A stretch of DNA of 64,000 nt from Anaerolineales bacterium UBA2395 (GTDB lineage Bacteria; Chloroflexota; Anaerolineae; Anaerolineales; Villigracilaceae), in assembly GCA_002343775.1 (NCBI GenBank), contig DDSH01000020.1:34498-98497 (forward strand), read 5' to 3'. Positions within the stretch are counted from its first letter, which is position 1. Each line of letters begins with the position of its first letter. This document shows positions 24,760 through 33,607 of the stretch, in pieces. The translations under genes were made by a program, and so were the position numbers. Below the pieces are notes generated by a model, which did not search any database, was not told the DNA's origin, and saw only the letters and a list, made by a program, of their open reading frames with translations.

Positions 24760-25920
24760 TCAGTTGCTTTGCTCGAAGAGACGGTCGAGCATCAGCCGCG
24801 CCAGCGAACGGAGTTTGCCGCGGTTCTCGTACCCATCCTGCATCAACACGTTCAGTACCAGATTGACATTCCCGCGCAGCACACTGAGATTCAGGTTCGT
24901 GCCGTCGGGGCTGTACCAATACCAGGCTTCGTCGCCGAGATTATCCATGCGGGTGGCGTTGGCAGGGTACACGACCGCGCCGCGTTTGTAGTTAAAGATC
25001 ATGTCGCCGGGGGTGTTACCGAAGACAATGCTGAGATACATCCAGCCGCCGGGCTCGAGTGGATTGGTCACACAGTCGTAGGTTTCGTACGCTTCCAATT
25101 CGCCGATGCCTCCGCCGCTGACGAGCGGATATTCCAATGCGCCGAAGGCGGTTTCGTAATCCTCTTCTGTCAGCAGGCTGCACGCATTGAAAAATTCACC
25201 TTGGGGGGCAAGGTCGCGCACGTGGACGGATTTCGGTTCCGGCGCGCCAATGGGCAGGCGGATCGGCTCGGGTTGGGAGAGTCCGCTTGCGGGTTGGATC
25301 ATGTTCATGGTGTGCGCCGCCAACAGGGCGGTCTGATGCGCGGCGTCTGGCATGGAATCGGCAAGGGCGAGCGTCAGGCGCGTATCACCGGAGATGACCT
25401 CCAGCCTTAATCCACGCTGCCACCAAAAGGCGGCTTCGCCCAAGCCTGTGACCGGAAGCGCTTCGTCCTCCGTCAGGGTTTGGACCTCGTCGAAGTCGCG
25501 TTGCGCAGATTCTGCGTCCGGTGCAAACCACAGGTCAAGGAAAAGCCGGTTGGTTTGCGAACGCGCCTCACAGCGGATGCTGGCGCGGTGTTCGTAATAT
25601 GGCGGCAGGAAAGTGACCTGACTGGCGGGAGATCGTTCGAGAGTACCGATAAGGGTTTCGATCTCCGTGCTCCCGGCGAAGGGACACCCCTCGAAGGGCA
25701 GGGAGACCATCGGCGGGTACAGGGCTGGAATCTCTCGCAAGGCTGGCGGGCTGAGTGTGGGTTGCGGGGAATTGGCTGGAGGCGTTTGGGTATTTTCCGG
25801 TGTGGGGGTGGATGCAGGGCTTGGGTGGGCGGCTGTTGCGATGGGGTCAGGTTCCGTCGGTGTTGCGCAGGCGGAGAGGAGGATTATGAAAAGAGCGAAA
25901 ACAAGAAAGGTTTTCTTCAT
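24760..25920 (-). CDS. Lipoprotein of unknown function
   Basis: A 386-residue exported lipoprotein with lipobox LLSAC, followed by about 45 Thr/Pro-rich residues. The rest seems to hold two related globular parts, each about 150 residues with a short CP- or CSLL-type start (FEGCPFAGS and FNACSLLTEEDYE). The second resembles DUF3558-like lipoprotein domains (weak). The start MKKTFLVFAL at 25920 places the signal peptide at the N-terminus. It is cell-surface exposed, with no catalytic motif seen. Confidence 0.75.
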   Translation of the reverse strand: MKKTFLVFALFIILLSACATPTEPDPIATAAHPSPASTPTPENTQTPPANSPQPTLSPPALREIPALYPPMVSLPFEGCPFAGSTEIETLIGTLERSPASQVTFLPPYYEHRASIRCEARSQTNRLFLDLWFAPDAESAQRDFDEVQTLTEDEALPVTGLGEAAFWWQRGLRLEVISGDTRLTLALADSMPDAAHQTALLAAHTMNMIQPASGLSQPEPIRLPIGAPEPKSVHVRDLAPQGEFFNACSLLTEEDYETAFGALEYPLVSGGGIGELEAYETYDCVTNPLEPGGWMYLSIVFGNTPGDMIFNYKRGAVVYPANATRMDNLGDEAWYWYSPDGTNLNLSVLRGNVNLVLNVLMQDGYENRGKLRSLARLMLDRLFEQSN

Positions 25921-25962
25921 CCCATGTATGCAACCGTTTGACAAGACCTGAAATCGGAAATT

Positions 25963-26250
25963 TCAGGAAAGCAGCCCCAATCCGTTGATGATGTTGATCG
26001 CGATGACGAACAGACCCAGCAACCAGACCGGGATGAAGAAGAAGTAGCCGCCCATTTGCTTCGACATCAGCCAGCCGGGCTGCGTTCGTACGCGCAGGCG
26101 GATGACCATATCCATTAGGAAGAGCGCCACGCCCACCATGATCATGATCGGTGCGTCGCCTAGTTTGAAGACCAGTCCGCCAATTCCGGCGATCACGCCT
26201 CCGATGACGAACATGATCACCCCCAGTACATTTCCTCGACTTTGTAACAT
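25963..26250 (-). CDS. Small membrane protein
   Basis: A 95-residue protein with three hydrophobic segments (about 8-28, 33-50 and 67-93) and no recognised family. The ATG at 26250 has AAGGAG about 6 bases upstream. It lies 42 bases upstream of the lipoprotein start and may be co-transcribed with it. Nothing further can be assigned. Confidence 0.65.
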   Translation of the reverse strand: MLQSRGNVLGVIMFVIGGVIAGIGGLVFKLGDAPIMIMVGVALFLMDMVIRLRVRTQPGWLMSKQMGGYFFFIPVWLLGLFVIAINIINGLGLLS

Positions 26251-26321
26251 ATTGATTCTCCTTGTCTAAAATTATTTTGAGTAATTCAATCTGCCTCATA
26301 TCGCGATTATACAGAATGAAT

Positions 26322-26353
26322 CACCCCGCTCCTATAGGAGAGGGGTAGGGGTG
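26322..26353. repeat. Palindromic intergenic element
   Basis: CTCCTATAGGAG (26329-26340) is a perfect 12-bp palindrome. It is nested in CCCC...GGGG and in a wider CACCCC (26322-26327)/GGGGTG (26348-26353) pair. It lies between the RRM gene terminator and the small membrane protein gene and looks like a dispersed extragenic palindrome. Confidence 0.55.
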
Positions 26354-26364
26354 GAGGCTAACAA

Positions 26365-26394
26365 AAAATCTCCCATCCGAAGACGGGAGATTTT
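26365..26394 (-). terminator. Terminator of RNA-binding protein gene
   Basis: Inverted repeat with core ATCTCCC (26368-26374)/GGGAGAT (26385-26391), extended by A-T pairs and giving a T-run on the minus strand. It lies 15 bases after the RRM gene stop. Confidence 0.8.
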
Positions 26395-26408
26395 GATTGA
26401 GAAAGAAA

Positions 26409-26768
26409 CTACCAGCGCTGCTTGCCGCCACCGCCGCTGCCGCTGCGGGGTTTGCGGTTGCGGTCATTGAAGCGGTTGCCACCACCGCCGCCGCGATTGC
26501 CGCCGAACCCGCCGCGTTCTTCGCGCGGGCGGGCAACGTTCACCGTCAGCGGGCGATCTTTGAAATCCTTGCCGCTGAACATGTTGATGGCGTTGTCCAT
26601 ATCCTGCTGGGTTTCCATTTCGACAAAGGCAAAGCCCTTGGACTGACCGGTAAACTTGTCCTTGATCAGCGCCACCGACTTGACCGCGCCCGCCTGTGCA
26701 AAGAGGGCTTGCAATTCCTCTTCCGTGACCGAATAGGCGAGGTTACCAACGTACAATTTGTATTCCAT
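26409..26768 (-). CDS. RRM-domain RNA-binding protein with Gly-rich tail
   Basis: A 119-residue protein with one RNA recognition motif at residues 3-80: RNP2 LYVGNL (5-10) and RNP1 KGFAFVEM (44-51). The C-terminal 35 residues are rich in Gly, Arg and Asn with RGG-like elements. This matches the small cyanobacterial-type Rbp proteins that are often cold-induced RNA chaperones. The ATG at 26768 follows AGGAGAATC. A long untranslated region lies in front of it, which fits post-transcriptional or cold control (inference). Confidence 0.92.
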   Translation of the reverse strand: MEYKLYVGNLAYSVTEEELQALFAQAGAVKSVALIKDKFTGQSKGFAFVEMETQQDMDNAINMFSGKDFKDRPLTVNVARPREERGGFGGNRGGGGGNRFNDRNRKPRSGSGGGGKQRW

Positions 26769-27083
26769 GATTCTCCTGAATGTGCGCAATGTGCCGGTCG
26801 AACCGCTTCACATTACCAAAAATTTGTTCTGTCCGCTGACAGGCACGGAACAGTTGGAACGATATTGCATGACTGTGGAGCTCTCGAACATCCAGGTGCG
26901 GAATTCCCGCCTGCGCTCATGCAATACACGAATTGTATCACGTCAGCCCGCGAATGATTCACCGGGATTTTCCCTTTTGGCGTCGCTCCCCATGACCAAA
27001 GGGTATCCTGACGATGCCTGCATCGATTGTATAATAAGGGCCATCGAAATTTACCCAGCGAACGCACGAACAAAGGAGCAGAA
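26769..27083. other. Divergent intergenic region, 315 bases
   Basis: This holds the 5' regions of the RRM gene (minus) and a lipoprotein gene (plus). A TATAAT at 27030-27035 is a plausible -10 box for the plus-strand gene, though no good -35 box is seen. On the minus side a TACAAT at about 26936-26941 would give an RRM leader of roughly 160 bases. I see no gene or clear riboswitch. Confidence 0.4.
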
Positions 27084-27752
27084 ATGAAGAAAAAGACGTT
27101 TTTACCGTTTGTCATCCTCTTGACCCTTGGAATTTCGCTCGCCTGCTCGACCCTTACCAACCCCGCTTCCTCTCCGCTGCCCACGCTTCCCCCCTTCCAG
27201 ATCTCCCTGCTCAGGGACGATTTCTCCAGCCCCGCCAGCGGCTGGGGCACAGGCACCGACGAATTCAGTTCCATCGAATATTCGTCCGGCACCCTGTTGT
27301 TCAAAGTCTTCGACTCCTATTACATCTCCTGGTCGGGTCCCAATCTGACGGACTACACCGACGTCCGTGTGGAAGTGGATGCGCAGAACAGCAGCAGCAG
27401 CGACGGCAGCATGTTCGGCGTGATCTGCCACGAACAAATCTCACAGGACTTTTACTTCCTCGGCGTGGATGCCAGCGGATACTACGCCATCGGCAAATCC
27501 ATCGTCGGGCAGGATAACGTCTACCTTGCTGAGGGAACCAGCGCATCCATCCCCGGCGCGGGTCAATCCGTCACCATTGGGGCAGATTGCGGGAACGGGA
27601 CGCTCGCCCTCTACCTCAACGGCGAGATGCTCGCCAGCGCCCAGGATTCCACCTTCACCAGCGGTTATGTCGGTCTCTTTGTTTGGAGTGATGAGACTCC
27701 CAACTCTGCCGAAGTCGCCTTCGATAACTTCAAATTGGAAAAAATCCCATAA
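27084..27752 (+). CDS. Lipoprotein with concanavalin-like domain
   Basis: A 222-residue exported lipoprotein. A signal peptide ends in lipobox SLAC, followed by a short Ser/Thr/Pro linker. A roughly 180-residue beta-rich domain resembles LamG/concanavalin-type domains (DDFSSPASGWGTG at the start, VAFDNFKL at the end). Such domains often bind carbohydrates. The ATG at 27084 has AAGGAG upstream. It is a single gene followed by a strong hairpin. Confidence 0.75.
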   Translation: MKKKTFLPFVILLTLGISLACSTLTNPASSPLPTLPPFQISLLRDDFSSPASGWGTGTDEFSSIEYSSGTLLFKVFDSYYISWSGPNLTDYTDVRVEVDAQNSSSSDGSMFGVICHEQISQDFYFLGVDASGYYAIGKSIVGQDNVYLAEGTSASIPGAGQSVTIGADCGNGTLALYLNGEMLASAQDSTFTSGYVGLFVWSDETPNSAEVAFDNFKLEKIP

Positions 27753-27773
27753 AAGAAGCGTCGACATTTGAAA

Positions 27774-27810
27774 CCCAAAGGCACGAGTTGAGAAAATTCG
27801 TGCCTTTGGG
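27774..27810. terminator. Terminator-like hairpin
   Basis: Perfect 13-bp stem (27774-27786 with 27798-27810) after the lipoprotein stop, before the convergent membrane protein gene. It lacks a long T-run but is well placed for both genes. Confidence 0.65.
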
Positions 27811-27836
27811 GCATGATCCTGTCTGATGATTTTTGG

Positions 27837-28217
27837 CTATAGGAGCAAGGTGAAAATCGCAAATACAAAGCCGATCGACAAGGTTACCGCATAAACGATA
27901 AGGAACTTTGTCAAACTGATAAATGCTTTTATTCCCCGTGTCCTGAATAAATAGAAAACAGTGGTGAGAGTCCACCCGATGTAGACCCCGCAGGAGAAAT
28001 TGTAACCGTCTTCCTTTGCGTGGTTTGGGTTGTCTTCCCGCAACCACCACCCAAGCAGCCAGATCAGGATGAACGTATGCAGAAAACTGGATGCTGAAGA
28101 AATTCCCCTGCCATTAAGGAAATAGACCATCGCGAAACCATTATTCACGAAATAAAACAGAATCAAAAAGATAAAAGGGAGGGTAATGTTTCGTTTGGTT
28201 TTGACTTGTTGTAGCAT
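27837..28217 (-). CDS. Membrane protein of unknown function
   Basis: A 126-residue protein with four likely membrane helices (about 10-32, 42-58, 74-92 and 100-125). No family is recognised and no conserved motif stands out. The ATG at 28217 follows GAAGGGAA. It is a single gene between two convergent or divergent neighbours. Confidence 0.6.
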   Translation of the reverse strand: MLQQVKTKRNITLPFIFLILFYFVNNGFAMVYFLNGRGISSASSFLHTFILIWLLGWWLREDNPNHAKEDGYNFSCGVYIGWTLTTVFYLFRTRGIKAFISLTKFLIVYAVTLSIGFVFAIFTLLL

Positions 28218-28355
28218 GCGATTCCCTTCTAATGCCGAAAAACGATACGGTTCAATTCTATCTTATCTTTTTGAGAAATCTACAATAGGCATTCCGGTAA
28301 TTCATTTTATAATTGCACTGACTTAATTGCCAATCCACCAACCATACGAGAACCC

Positions 28356-29891
28356 ATGACCAATCAACTCATCGAATGTATCCCCAACTTTTCCGAAGCG
28401 CGCCGGCCCGAGATCATCGACCAGATCATTGCCGCCATTCAATCAGTGAGCGAAGTCAAACTGCTCGACCGCTCCTCCGACCTCGACCACAACCGCACCG
28501 TGCTGACCTTTGCCGGGTCGCCCGCCGGAGTAGAAGAAGCCGCCTTCCGCGCCATCAAGACCGCTGCCGAATTGATCGACCTCGACCAGCATACAGGTGC
28601 GCATCCACGCATCGGCGCAACGGATGTCGTTCCCTTTGTCCCGCTCAGCGGTGCAAGCATGGAAGAGTGTATTGCCATTGCCCAAAGACTGGGTCAACGT
28701 ATCGGAAGCGAACTCAGCATCCCGGTCTATTTGTACGAAGCGGCGGCAACCCGTCCCGAACGAACCAACCTGGAGAATATCCGCAAGGGACAATACGAAG
28801 GGCTGAAAGCCGAGATCGAAACCAACCCCGCCCGCCAGCCCGACTTCGGTCCCGCCAAACTTCCCAAGGCAGGCGCCACGGTCATCGGCGCGCGCGCGCC
28901 ACTGATCGCCTTCAACGTCTACCTCACCACCGACGATGTGGACATCGCCAAGAAGATCGCCAAAGCCGTGCGCCAGTCGTCGGGCGGCTTGCGCTATGTC
29001 AAGGGGTTGGGTTTGCTCGTGGATGGTCGTGCGCAAGTCTCCATGAACCTGACCAACTTCCGCGAAACACCCATCGCGCGCGTGGTCGAATTCATCCGCC
29101 GTGAAGCGCAGCGTTACGGCGTGGGGATCCATCACAGCGAACTGGTCGGCTTGATCCCGCAGGAAGCGTTGACCGATGCCGCGGTCTGGTACACCCAATT
29201 GGATCAGTTCGACAAAGAACAGATCCTTGAATCCAGACTTTTCACTAGTCCCTCCGCCGCTTCTGACTCCGCCAAAGCCTGTCCCTCTTTCCTCGAAGAG
29301 TTAGCCTCGCCGACGCCGACTCCCGGGGGCGGCTCAGCCGGCGCATTCGCCGGAGCCATGGGCGCGGGACTCGTCGCGATGGTGGCGGGCGTCACCATCG
29401 GCAAAAAGAAATACGCCGACGTGGAAGCCGAAATGCAAGCCATTCGGGTCGTCGCTGAGAATCTTCGCCAGGAACTCACTCAAGCCGTGGACGATGACGC
29501 CTCTGCCTTCGAAGCCGTGATGGGCGCTTTCCGCCTGCCCAAAGATACAGATGAACAGAAAAAAGTGCGTGAAGCCGCCATCGTGCAATCCACACTCAAC
29601 GCGGCGCACATCCCGCTGCATGTCGCCGAAGACGCGGTCAAGGTGATGGAGCTTGCGATCAAATGCGCCAAACGCGGTATTGTCAGCGCCGTCAGTGACT
29701 CGATGTCCGGTTTCGCCATGGCACGCGCCGCCCTTACTGCCGCAGGGTACAACGTTCGCATCAACATCAACTCGCTGGAGGATAAATCCGCTGGCGAAAA
29801 AATGCTTGCAGAACTTGCCGAACTGGAAAAAGAAGCCGACGCACTCGAATCCGAGATCCGTTCTGTGATGAAAGAGCGCGGCGGGATATAA
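28356..29891 (+). CDS. ftcD: Glutamate formimidoyltransferase / formimidoyl-THF cyclodeaminase
   Basis: A 511-residue bifunctional enzyme. Residues 1-300 are the formimidoyltransferase (IECIPNFSEARRPE and DRSSDLDHNRTV near the start, HTGAHPRIGATD). Residues about 310-505 are the cyclodeaminase (LASPTPTPGGGSAGAFAGAMGA). Together they move the formimino group from formiminoglutamate of histidine breakdown to tetrahydrofolate and release ammonia, giving 5,10-methenyl-THF. The same fusion is known from animals, while many bacteria keep the halves apart. No other histidine-utilisation gene is nearby. A TATAAT at 28308-28313 may be its -10 box. Confidence 0.93.
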   Translation: MTNQLIECIPNFSEARRPEIIDQIIAAIQSVSEVKLLDRSSDLDHNRTVLTFAGSPAGVEEAAFRAIKTAAELIDLDQHTGAHPRIGATDVVPFVPLSGASMEECIAIAQRLGQRIGSELSIPVYLYEAAATRPERTNLENIRKGQYEGLKAEIETNPARQPDFGPAKLPKAGATVIGARAPLIAFNVYLTTDDVDIAKKIAKAVRQSSGGLRYVKGLGLLVDGRAQVSMNLTNFRETPIARVVEFIRREAQRYGVGIHHSELVGLIPQEALTDAAVWYTQLDQFDKEQILESRLFTSPSAASDSAKACPSFLEELASPTPTPGGGSAGAFAGAMGAGLVAMVAGVTIGKKKYADVEAEMQAIRVVAENLRQELTQAVDDDASAFEAVMGAFRLPKDTDEQKKVREAAIVQSTLNAAHIPLHVAEDAVKVMELAIKCAKRGIVSAVSDSMSGFAMARAALTAAGYNVRININSLEDKSAGEKMLAELAELEKEADALESEIRSVMKERGGI

Positions 29892-29929
29892 AACCGCCAT
29901 TGCGACCTCAGCAAAGCAATTCCACTCCA

Positions 29930-30874
29930 ATGAAACGGATAGTTTTATCTGTCGGGTTGCTGTTTCTGCTCGCTTCCTGCAACCTGCCAACGGAGACGGT
30001 TCCAACTGCGCAAGCAGTTGAGCCGACCCAGACGCAAATTCCCGCAACAGAGACGAATACGGCTATCCCAACAACCGTACCTCCAACTGCAACCGTGCTT
30101 CCGCCCACATCCATTCCCTGTGACCCGCTTGCGGTGGATTATTGCATCGTGGATTGGAATTTTCTCTTCCAGCGTCCCATCCTGCCGCCGGGGTCTGACA
30201 GCGTGGACTTAACCTATCTCTATGCCACCACTCAGAATGGCAAACGCGACCCGCATCATGGCGTGGAATTCCAAAATGCGTTTGGGACTCCCGTCTATGC
30301 GGCGGGAAGTGGGGAAGTGGTCTTCGCGGATTCGGACAAGTCCATCAAATTCAGCCCGTGGGCGAATTTTTACGGCAATGTGGTCATCATCCGTCACGCG
30401 GACGAGTTCTACACTCTGTACGCGCACCTATCGAATATTTTTGTGGACGCGGGAGAACCGGTCAGGGCAGGGGACGTGATCGGGGAAGTTGGAGCGACGG
30501 GCGGGGCGACTGGCAGTCATCTCCACTTTGAGGTCCGCAGGGGAAGCGAATACGCAGATTATTTCTCCACGCAAAACCCAGAATTGTGGCTTGTCCCGCA
30601 ACCCGGGTCAGGCACTTTATCCATCACCTTGAAGATGGACGCAGAACGGAATTATGAGCGCCCACTGGTTATCTCGCGCCTGATGAACGGAAATGTGGCT
30701 TTCACATATTATCTAACATCGTATACGCGGGGCTTCGAGCACAACGAAGAAGATGCCGTGTTGGGAAGCCTCCCATCGGGGCAGTATAAGATCCAATTCA
30801 ACGATGCTTCCGGTTTGCGTGAGCGGATCGTTATGATCGTGGAGGGAAGACTCACGCAAACAGTTTTCCGTTAA
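29930..30874 (+). CDS. M23-family peptidase-like lipoprotein
   Basis: A 314-residue lipoprotein with lipobox LASC, a Thr/Pro-rich linker of about 50 residues and an M23 (LytM) domain at about 90-215. The motifs are HHGVEF, YTLYAHLSN and GSHLHFEVR. The first zinc motif normally reads HxGxD. Here the Asp is replaced by Glu, so metal binding may be altered or lost. A C-terminal domain of about 85 residues follows. The start at 29930 places the signal peptide at the N-terminus. It lies 38 bases after ftcD and ends in a terminator. Confidence 0.85.
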   Translation: MKRIVLSVGLLFLLASCNLPTETVPTAQAVEPTQTQIPATETNTAIPTTVPPTATVLPPTSIPCDPLAVDYCIVDWNFLFQRPILPPGSDSVDLTYLYATTQNGKRDPHHGVEFQNAFGTPVYAAGSGEVVFADSDKSIKFSPWANFYGNVVIIRHADEFYTLYAHLSNIFVDAGEPVRAGDVIGEVGATGGATGSHLHFEVRRGSEYADYFSTQNPELWLVPQPGSGTLSITLKMDAERNYERPLVISRLMNGNVAFTYYLTSYTRGFEHNEEDAVLGSLPSGQYKIQFNDASGLRERIVMIVEGRLTQTVFR

Positions 30875-30880
30875 AAATAA

Positions 30881-30908
30881 ACAGCGCACCTCGTGAAAGG
30901 TGCGCTGT
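30881..30908 (+). terminator. Terminator hairpin
   Basis: Perfect 11-bp stem ACAGCGCACCT/AGGTGCGCTGT around a 6-base loop, just after the M23 lipoprotein and before the convergent gene at 30920. It could act on both strands. Confidence 0.75.
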
Positions 30909-30919
30909 ACAGGGATGGT

Positions 30920-31504
30920 TTATCCAACAACGGGAACGAGCAGAAAATACACCACCAATCCCACCACCAACGCGATTATACCGAACAAAGCGAAGAGAGT
31001 TCGCATGTTGCTTTCTGCGCCGAGCAATGACGCCCAGGCGGTGAACGCCAGTCCGAGCGCCATGATGAGCATGACCAACTGGAGCTGGTCGCCGCGTTCA
31101 TCGTATTGTGAGGCGGTCTCAAAGTTGGCGTCGGAACTATCCCAGTACACATAGGCATCGGTGTACATGGCATCGTAGTATTCATCGCTCCACACGCCTT
31201 CTTCACTTTCAAAAGCGGCGATCAGCGCTTCAGAGAAGTTTTCCTGATAGTAGTCGGCAATATCCTGGCGGTCAGTACCGTCATTAATATACCAATTGTC
31301 GAAATAGTTGTAATCTTGCGTGATGTCCTGGTTCGCGCGCAGGTATTCGGCGTTGCCATCGTTCAGGTCTTTCATTCCCTGGATCTCAAATTCATTTTGT
31401 TTGGAATCTGAGATTGCGCCAAGATAACTCACCCCGGCAGTGAATACACTGAGGATCGCGATCATTGCCCCTAAAAAGATTTCATTACCCAAAAATTTCT
31501 TCAT
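30920..31504 (-). CDS. Membrane protein, DUF4337-like
   Basis: A 194-residue protein with one N-terminal helix (8-30), a hydrophilic central part rich in Asp, Tyr and Asn (35-140) and two C-terminal helices (about 142-163 and 168-192). This layout resembles DUF4337 proteins, a weak family match with no known function. The ATG at 31504 has GGAGAAAAG upstream. Confidence 0.65.
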   Translation of the reverse strand: MKKFLGNEIFLGAMIAILSVFTAGVSYLGAISDSKQNEFEIQGMKDLNDGNAEYLRANQDITQDYNYFDNWYINDGTDRQDIADYYQENFSEALIAAFESEEGVWSDEYYDAMYTDAYVYWDSSDANFETASQYDERGDQLQLVMLIMALGLAFTAWASLLGAESNMRTLFALFGIIALVVGLVVYFLLVPVVG

Positions 31505-31601
31505 TCTCTTTTCTCCAGATTTCTCGATGATTTGGTCAAGCTAGCGGCGGATTATATTCCAAAAAAATAAAACCGTGCCTTGCATTTATGTTTTGATACA
31601 C

Positions 31602-31633
31602 AAGACAGCCATCCGAAACCGAATGGCTGTCTT
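31602..31633 (-). terminator. Terminator of acs
   Basis: Perfect 11-bp stem AAGACAGCCAT (31602-31612) with 31623-31633, about 28 bases after the acs stop on the minus strand. Confidence 0.7.
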
Positions 31634-31660
31634 TCTGCGCTTCAAATGCGCCGGAAGTTT

Positions 31661-33559
31661 TTACTCTTCCAGTGTGCTGATATCTCCCTCGGGCAGCCCC
31701 TGCGCGCGCGCCTTCAGCACGCGTCGCATGATCTTGCCGGAACGGGTCTTGGGAAGTTTATCCACAAATTTGACATCGTCCGGGCGGGCGATGGGACCCA
31801 TATGAGTCGCAACATGTTGTCGTAATTCCTCTGCCAACTCAGGCGAAGGCGCGAACCCGGCACGCAGTAATACAAACGTGTAGATCGCCTGTCCCTTGAC
31901 TTCATGTGGAAGACCGATCGCTGCGGCTTCCGCCACTGCCGGATGACTGACCAACGCTGACTCAACCTCTGCCGTTCCAAGCCGATGCCCAGAGACTTTG
32001 ATGACATCATCCACACGCCCGATGATCCAGTAGTAACCGTCAGTATCACGCTTAGCAGAGTCGCCCGTGGTATAGCGGCCCGGATACTTGCTCCAATACT
32101 GATTTACATAGCGCTCATCATCGCCGTAAATGGTGCGCAGCATGGAGGGCCAGGGTCGGAGCAAAGTGAGGTACCCTTCCGTATTATCTGGGACGGGATT
32201 GCCTTGTTCGTCCACGATCTCAGCCTTTTGACCGAAGAAAGGTCGGGTGCCAGAACCCGGTTTGAGAGGCACAACAGGTGTCGGCGTAATTTGAAACGCG
32301 CCGGTCTCCGTTTGCCACCACGTATCGATGATGGGGCATTTCTCCTTGCCGATCACACGGTGATACCACTTCCATGCCTCAGGGTTGATGGGTTCCCCCA
32401 CGGAGCCAAGCAAGCGCAGAGATGACAGGTCATGCTTGTTGGGCCACGATTCGCCAAAGCGCATCAGTCCACGAATGGCGGTGGGCGCGGTGTAAAAGAT
32501 GGTGATGCCATAGCGTTCAATGACTTGCCACCAGCGGTTGGGATAGGGGAAGGCGGGTCCGCCTTCAAACAGCATGGAGGTCACCCCCGCGATCATGGGA
32601 CCATACACGAGGTAGGAATGACCCGTGATCCAGCCGGGGTCAGCCGTACACCACCAGCGATCCATGTCATTGACATCGAAGGCGTACTTCAAAGTTGAAT
32701 ACGTTCCAACCATATACCCGCCGTGCGTGTGCAAAATCGCCTTGGGCTTGCCAGTGGAGCCGGAGGTATAAAGAATGAAGAGCGGATCTTCCGCATCCAT
32801 TTCTTCGGTGGGGCATTTTCCGTTTGCGATGGGAAGCACGCACAGGTCGTGATACCAGTGATCGCGCCCGGCTTCCATCGTCACGCCATTGCCGACACGT
32901 TTGACCACAATCACGTTTTCCACGGTGGGACACTTCTTAAGCGACTCGTCTACAATCGATTTGAGTTCCACCACTTTCCCGTTTTGGTACGACCCGTCAC
33001 AGGTGATGACCAGTTTCGATTTGCTGTCTTCGATGCGCCCCTGCAAAGAGTCAACCGAGAAGCCGCCGAACACCACCGAATGGATCGCGCCGATCTTGGC
33101 GCATGCCAGCATGGCAAAGACGATCTCCGGCACGCGTCCCATGTAAATGGTGACGCGGTCGCCTTTGGTGATGCCCATGGCTTTGATGATGTTTGCCATG
33201 CGGGATACTTCGCGGTTCATGGCAAAGTATGAAAAGGTACGCTCCGATTTGCCATCCTCCGATTCCCAGATCAGCGCCAATTGATTTTTACGATGTGTCT
33301 TGAGGTGACGGTCAATCGCATTATGCACGATGTTTGTGCGCGCGCCTACGAACCATTTATAGAACGGCGCTTTCGAGTCGTCCAATACCTTGTCCCACTT
33401 TTTGTACCATTCCAATTCAGAGGCTTCATCAGCCCAGAAACCTTCCAGGTCTTTTTCGGCTTTCTCTGCCAGCGCGTCCCAATCTTTCAAGCGCGCCTGC
33501 ATCACAACCTGCTCAGATGGATAATAGACTTCGCCTTCCATTTCCTTTTTCTTCGCCAT
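31661..33559 (-). CDS. acs: Acetyl-CoA synthetase, AMP-forming
   Basis: A 632-residue enzyme converting acetate, ATP and CoA to acetyl-CoA, AMP and pyrophosphate. Seen are the N-terminal WYKKWDKVL region, the phosphate loop YTSGSTGKPKA (264-273), the adenine site DTWWQTETG and the C-terminal TRSGKIMRR holding the catalytic Lys that is a known acetylation site in the family. Its length is typical. It appears monocistronic, between a terminator and a short spacer in front of the start. It would let the cell use acetate or balance acetyl-CoA. Confidence 0.95.
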   Translation of the reverse strand: MAKKKEMEGEVYYPSEQVVMQARLKDWDALAEKAEKDLEGFWADEASELEWYKKWDKVLDDSKAPFYKWFVGARTNIVHNAIDRHLKTHRKNQLALIWESEDGKSERTFSYFAMNREVSRMANIIKAMGITKGDRVTIYMGRVPEIVFAMLACAKIGAIHSVVFGGFSVDSLQGRIEDSKSKLVITCDGSYQNGKVVELKSIVDESLKKCPTVENVIVVKRVGNGVTMEAGRDHWYHDLCVLPIANGKCPTEEMDAEDPLFILYTSGSTGKPKAILHTHGGYMVGTYSTLKYAFDVNDMDRWWCTADPGWITGHSYLVYGPMIAGVTSMLFEGGPAFPYPNRWWQVIERYGITIFYTAPTAIRGLMRFGESWPNKHDLSSLRLLGSVGEPINPEAWKWYHRVIGKEKCPIIDTWWQTETGAFQITPTPVVPLKPGSGTRPFFGQKAEIVDEQGNPVPDNTEGYLTLLRPWPSMLRTIYGDDERYVNQYWSKYPGRYTTGDSAKRDTDGYYWIIGRVDDVIKVSGHRLGTAEVESALVSHPAVAEAAAIGLPHEVKGQAIYTFVLLRAGFAPSPELAEELRQHVATHMGPIARPDDVKFVDKLPKTRSGKIMRRVLKARAQGLPEGDISTLEE

Positions 33560-33607
33560 GCCTGCCTCCTGAGTTGAAAAATATTGGACTATTTTAATCC
33601 CTTTTTG

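Noticed and set aside
24577..25410. Plus-strand open frame opposite the lipoprotein gene
   Set aside because: It runs through both the GNAT gene and the lipoprotein on the other strand, with no signal or domain of its own.
28443..29198. Minus-strand open frame (251 codons) opposite ftcD
   Set aside because: Shadow frame. FtcD motifs on the plus strand are unambiguous.
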